NCBI GenBank assembly: GCA_003731675.1
Contig: RCNQ01000038.1
Coordinates: 1-9,962, forward strand
Origin: Bacteroidetes/Chlorobi group bacterium ChocPot_Mid
GTDB taxonomy: Bacteria > Bacteroidota > Ignavibacteria > Kapaibacteriales > UBA2268
Reading direction: 5' to 3'
Length of the DNA stretch: 9,962 bases
The notes under the pieces are model-generated. The model saw only the letters and a program-made list of their open reading frames with translations, did not search any database and had not been told where the DNA came from. The position numbers and the translations under genes are program-made. Positions 6,497 through 9,962 of the stretch are shown here, piece by piece (within the stretch, counting starts at the first letter, position 1; the number at the start of each line of letters is the position of its first letter).

Positions 6497-8830
6497 TCAG
6501 CAGAACTTCCCTTCCAAGCGTATCTTCCTGCTTGTTTCAAAAATTTCCTTTTCTTCATCTGACTTGAAACCAGAGCCGAGCTCTTTATATACTTTTTCCG
6601 CCCAATTTCTGTCATTCAGCAAATCCACAATTCCTTCTGCCCAAATTAGTTTCTCTTTCGGTGAACTCAACTTGCTCCCATTAGCGTAAAGTTTCTTGAT
6701 TTCCTCAGTTTTGAATTTCAATGACTTTAATCTTTCGGTTAGTTTTTGGTATTGAACAGCAGAATCAAGTTCCTGCACAGCTTTTTCGAGATACATATTT
6801 GATGTTTTTTCATCGTTGAATAACCTTGCAAGATATGACATATAAGAAAATGTAAGATAATCGCCTCCTGTTTGAGCGGCTTTTTCGAGCAAATGCACAG
6901 ACCAATTTCCATCTTTCAGCAGTTGATTGACCGCTTTGGCAAGGTTTGTATAATCGTAAGCAGTTTTGTTTGGATTGCTATCAATTTTATTTTCATATTT
7001 CTTACAGTAATCTTCAACAAGCTGTTTACCTAATTCTTTGTCAGGAGTTTCTTCAATTGCTATTCGGCAAGTACCTGCGAAATCGAAAAAGAATTTTGTC
7101 CGATTTGCAATTAAGTCGTCGAGAATTGTCTTTATCCAATTGTTATCGTTGAGATACTTTGCTATTGACTGTATCAGCTTACGGTAATTATCCACATTGA
7201 ACTGTTGTGAATTAAGCTTCTCCAATCCTGCTTTCAAAAGCTTCTGTGCATAATATCTGTCATCAAGTTCAGCCATCATATCATCAACAATCAACCTCAA
7301 ATCCTTGAATGTCTTTGCCGCTTCCTCACGCTTTTGATATGCGTCGTATTTATCCTGATTCTTTTCCCTCTTGTCAAGCTTTTCATCAACACGTTTAATC
7401 CAATCTCCGTCACCTGCAAATCTTTCCTTAATCGTTTTATTAACATCCTTCATTTCGTTCAGATTCGTTACAACCTCCTCAGCTTTCACAAGCAATTCTG
7501 ATGAATACTCTGTATCCTGCAAAACATCATACGCTTCTGTCGCAAGTTGTAAAAGCTCAGGTGTTGTACCTGCCATTGCTTCTGCTTTTTGCAATATAAG
7601 TTTTCCAAATTCCTTGTCCTGAATATTCCCAACCACAGCATCAAAAAGCTCAAGATAAGCAGGAAACTTCCCGATTTTTTCCAACGCTTTTTCGTAAACA
7701 TTCTTTGCGGATACCTTATCTCCCAGATTCTTAATTATGTCACCTGCAAGCATCATCAGCTCCTGTGGCACGTCCATACTTTGAACTGCCCTTTCATATA
7801 TTCCCTTGGCATAATCCTTATCTTTCAGCACATCTACAACTGCTTGAGCGAGAGTTGTCAAATCCTTTGCTCCTGACATCTTGCTTTCTGCTCTTTGGTA
7901 AAATTTCTTTGCAAGCTCTGTGTTGTCCATTTCTAAAGCAATAGTTTTGGCAAATGAAAGTAATTTCTCCTTGTCGTTGATATCATTCAACCCTTTACCA
8001 TATCCGTTAGCTGCTGCTTCCTTATCTTTGAACAATGTCCAGTATGCGTCTGCCAGCTCAATATTCTCCTCACCTGTCATTGCAAATTCTTTGCCGCTTT
8101 CTAAAAGTTCCTTTGCTCTGTCACTATCTCCCAAACTCATATATCCCTTGGCAAGAGCTACATAATCCTTTGTAAACTGGGCATCATCTTCAACACCTTC
8201 AAGAGCAGATTTAGCCATCTCTTTGTCTGCAAACAATTCAATTACTGCATTTGCATATTCTACTGCATCTGCTATACCGTCAAGCTTATCTGATGCTTTT
8301 TGAAAAAATGATTTTGCTGTTTCTTTATCACCTGTTTCTTTGATAATTGTCTTCGCCAAATCAACATAATCCTTCAGACTTTTCAGCTGACCTTCTACTT
8401 TACTTAAAAGCTTTTTGGATAATTCTGCATCACCCAAATCAGATTGGACATAATTTGAAATAGCCAGTATCTCATTAATCTTCTTAGCTGAATTTGCCGC
8501 ACTTTCAAGCAATTCCTTTGCCTTCTCCTTATCACCCAAATATACTGCTATACTATGTCCAAGCATTGCTGTTTCCATCGGTTCAAAACAAGCATCTTCA
8601 GCTTCTTCATACATCTCTTCTGCAGATTCTTTATTCCCCAATTTCGCATAAACCTCTGCAACACAGATGTAATCCTTTGGCATAGAACAATCCCCTTCGG
8701 CATTACTGACTAACTCCTTGGCATATCCTTCATCTTTTGGTTCTGTCAATGCCTCCATTGCAAGCTTGCAATAATCTTCCACTGATTTGCACTGGGCTTC
8801 TTTTGCTTCAAGTTCTGCTTTAGTAGCCAT
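6497..8830 (-). CDS. Large cytoplasmic TPR-like repeat protein downstream of qmoB
   Basis: This 777-residue acidic protein has no signal peptide or membrane segment. Residues 16-455 are thirteen contiguous helical repeats of 33-34 residues, with a pattern like xxDYxxLAxxxxxxLGDKExAKELLExAxxx, a TPR/PPR-type alpha-alpha hairpin length. A 50-residue Lys/Glu-rich linker (456-505) follows. About seven degenerate repeats (506-756) come next, in which the inter-helix turn often changes from DKE-x-A to D-x-N-W (DNNWI, DGNWS, DRNWA). Five of its eight cysteines lie in the first 81 residues and one is the last residue. AAGGAG at 8838-8843 fits the ATG at 8830 well. It is 71 bp downstream of qmoB with no promoter seen, and a terminator follows, so it is likely the last gene of the qmo transcript. 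A scaffold or assembly role is an inference. I do not recognise a named family. Confidence 0.88.
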   Translation of the reverse strand: MATKAELEAKEAQCKSVEDYCKLAMEALTEPKDEGYAKELVSNAEGDCSMPKDYICVAEVYAKLGNKESAEEMYEEAEDACFEPMETAMLGHSIAVYLGDKEKAKELLESAANSAKKINEILAISNYVQSDLGDAELSKKLLSKVEGQLKSLKDYVDLAKTIIKETGDKETAKSFFQKASDKLDGIADAVEYANAVIELFADKEMAKSALEGVEDDAQFTKDYVALAKGYMSLGDSDRAKELLESGKEFAMTGEENIELADAYWTLFKDKEAAANGYGKGLNDINDKEKLLSFAKTIALEMDNTELAKKFYQRAESKMSGAKDLTTLAQAVVDVLKDKDYAKGIYERAVQSMDVPQELMMLAGDIIKNLGDKVSAKNVYEKALEKIGKFPAYLELFDAVVGNIQDKEFGKLILQKAEAMAGTTPELLQLATEAYDVLQDTEYSSELLVKAEEVVTNLNEMKDVNKTIKERFAGDGDWIKRVDEKLDKREKNQDKYDAYQKREEAAKTFKDLRLIVDDMMAELDDRYYAQKLLKAGLEKLNSQQFNVDNYRKLIQSIAKYLNDNNWIKTILDDLIANRTKFFFDFAGTCRIAIEETPDKELGKQLVEDYCKKYENKIDSNPNKTAYDYTNLAKAVNQLLKDGNWSVHLLEKAAQTGGDYLTFSYMSYLARLFNDEKTSNMYLEKAVQELDSAVQYQKLTERLKSLKFKTEEIKKLYANGSKLSSPKEKLIWAEGIVDLLNDRNWAEKVYKELGSGFKSDEEKEIFETSRKIRLEGKFC

Positions 8831-8837
8831 TATTTAA

Positions 8838-8843
8838 CTCCTT
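8838..8843 (-). promoter_or_regulatory. Strong Shine-Dalgarno site of the repeat protein
   Basis: AAGGAG on the minus strand sits 7 nt before the ATG at 8830. It is the best match in the window, where most genes have none, and suggests high translation of the repeat protein. Confidence 0.7.
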
Positions 8844-8901
8844 TTTTACTTTCTATAATTATTATTCGTTTTCAATTATCTGTCCTACATTCTGCATCAA
8901 A

Positions 8902-9962
8902 TTACATTTCTTTATATGGATTAGGTCCGATATCCTCAATCGTTTTGGCAAACTTATTCAGAATTTCAGGCAACTTGTCATACTCATCAAGCGAAAGCAT
9001 ATGCAATTCTACTCTCTCAGGCTCAAGTACAAGTTGCTTCAGTTTCTCCTGCACATTCTCCATCCTCTTGTTTGCGAGCTCACTGCCTTTGATGAAATGA
9101 CATTGATAATCATCACCGTATTTACATCCAAACAAAATTGCTCCATCAAATCCTTGTGAAAGTGAATCTGCTATCCAGCTCGTTGAGACTGACCCCAGAC
9201 ACCTTACAGGTATTACTCGTATATATGGTGATATTTTGTAACCCTTCCTTGCTACGATGTCAAGTGATGGGTAAGCATCATTTTCACACATAAACGCAAT
9301 TATCCTTGGAGTTGCTTCGCCGTCTTCTTCTTCTGTCGGAATATAAATTGACTTAATCATTGCCGATACTATCTGCACTGAATAATTCTTGAAGCTGATT
9401 ATTCTCTCAGGACAAGCACCCATACATATTCCGCACCTCCTGCACCTGTTCGGATTCGGTTGTGGTGTACCCTTGACATCTTCCTGCAATGCACCGAACG
9501 GACATTCCTCTGTACATCGCTTGCACTGAGTACACCTTTGGAAAAAGAAATCAGGATATGTCTTGTCACCGCTTCTTGGATGAACAGCTGTGCCTTTCCT
9601 TATATTTTCAATACACTGTATCGCCTTTAATGCCGCACCGTAAGCATCATTTTTTGCAGTAGCGGTATCCATTGGTGCCCTTACTGCTCCTGCCGCATAA
9701 ATACCTGTCCTCCTTGTTTCATAAGGGAAGCAAATATAATGTGAATCAGGAAATCCATAATGTAATGTTGGTAATTCCGGTCCCTGAATATATTTCAAAT
9801 TCAAAACAGGGTCTCTTGTGTCTTCAACTTTTTCTGCTTCTGCACCTTCCTCTTCCTTTGCGGCAACCTTAACTCTGTCTGGTCCCGATGCAGGTACCAA
9901 ACCAGTAGCTAAAACCACCATATCACTCGTAATTGTAATCTTCTCATCAAGCAGTGTATTAT
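8902..9962 (-). CDS. qmoB: QmoB, quinone-interacting oxidoreductase subunit B (5' end beyond window)
   Basis: The frame is open to the right edge, giving the C-terminal 352 residues; an in-frame ATG at 9921 is internal. QmoB is an HdrA-like FAD/Fe-S protein of the Qmo complex, which moves electrons between the membrane quinone pool and APS reductase. Fragment residues 16-22 (MVVLATG) and 81-98 (ETRRTGIYAAGAVRAPMD) are the FAD-binding end of the HdrA fold. Two 4Fe-4S motifs follow: Cys143/146/149/153 and Cys173/176/179/183. From about residue 218 an MvhD-like domain carries CENDAYPSLD, VIPVRCLGSV and GDDYQCHFIKGSELA, the blocks that mark QmoB rather than plain HdrA. Cys225, 254, 279 and 287 remain as possible cluster ligands there. 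An acidic Glu/Ala-rich segment (35-48) precedes the FAD motif. The repeat-protein gene follows at 71 bp where qmoC would be expected. Confidence 0.93.
   Translation of the reverse strand, partial: NTLLDEKITITSDMVVLATGLVPASGPDRVKVAAKEEEGAEAEKVEDTRDPVLNLKYIQGPELPTLHYGFPDSHYICFPYETRRTGIYAAGAVRAPMDTATAKNDAYGAALKAIQCIENIRKGTAVHPRSGDKTYPDFFFQRCTQCKRCTEECPFGALQEDVKGTPQPNPNRCRRCGICMGACPERIISFKNYSVQIVSAMIKSIYIPTEEEDGEATPRIIAFMCENDAYPSLDIVARKGYKISPYIRVIPVRCLGSVSTSWIADSLSQGFDGAILFGCKYGDDYQCHFIKGSELANKRMENVQEKLKQLVLEPERVELHMLSLDEYDKLPEILNKFAKTIEDIGPNPYKEM

Noticed and set aside
6946..8165. Several plus-strand ORFs of 68-95 codons, Ser/Leu/Phe-rich
   Set aside because: All are antisense to the 777-aa repeat protein. 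The repeat periodicity and strong ribosome binding site support the minus-strand reading.
8902..9921. Complete gene starting at the ATG at 9921
   Set aside because: The frame stays open upstream to the window edge, and the residues before the ATG continue the HdrA-fold sequence, so this Met is internal to qmoB.
8902..9962. Annotation as HdrA of a methanogen-type heterodisulfide reductase
   Set aside because: The fused C-terminal MvhD-like domain with CENDAYPSLD and GDDYQCHFIKGSELA is the QmoB arrangement.

Overview
The window is AT-rich, with mostly SD-poor start regions. Two or three TTTG-N19-TAnnTTTG-like promoter candidates, an SBBP-repeat surface protein and several lipoproteins also appear. 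Together these suggest a member of the Bacteroidota/Ignavibacteria/Kapabacteria side of the FCB group. That placement is an inference: no rRNA or other strong phylogenetic marker is present. The right edge carries a clear qmoB (quinone-interacting membrane-bound oxidoreductase subunit B). The organism therefore probably has an APS reductase-linked dissimilatory sulfur pathway, run either as sulfate reduction or as sulfur oxidation.

Layout from left to right. Positions 1-1694 (minus) hold the N-terminal 564 codons of a secreted SBBP-type beta-propeller protein that runs off the left edge. Positions 1782-2925 (minus) hold two housekeeping genes: free methionine-R-sulfoxide reductase, then a Maf-family nucleotide pyrophosphatase. 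Divergent from them, positions 3004-5002 (plus) hold three genes: a thiamine pyrophosphokinase-like protein, an EsteraseD-like alpha/beta-hydrolase whose nucleophile serine appears to be alanine, and a small TOPRIM-like protein with a GTG start. A lipid-anchored metallo-beta-lactamase-fold hydrolase (minus, 5010-5957) converges on the last of these. A small Ig-fold lipoprotein (plus, 6035-6418) is divergent from the hydrolase.

Positions 6432-6469 form an intrinsic terminator for the minus-strand unit at the right. That unit is qmoB (8902 to beyond 9962), followed 71 bp later by a 777-residue cytoplasmic protein built from about 20 TPR-like repeats of 33-34 residues. In the common qmoABC order, qmoC should follow qmoB. 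Here the repeat protein takes that slot and the transcript then ends.

The most interesting points are the qmoB/repeat-protein pairing without an adjacent qmoC, the in-phase cysteine ladder at the N-terminus of the repeat protein, and the apparent pseudo-esterase. No CRISPR array, tRNA, rRNA, insertion sequence or phage gene was seen. There is no gene-free stretch longer than about 90 bp.
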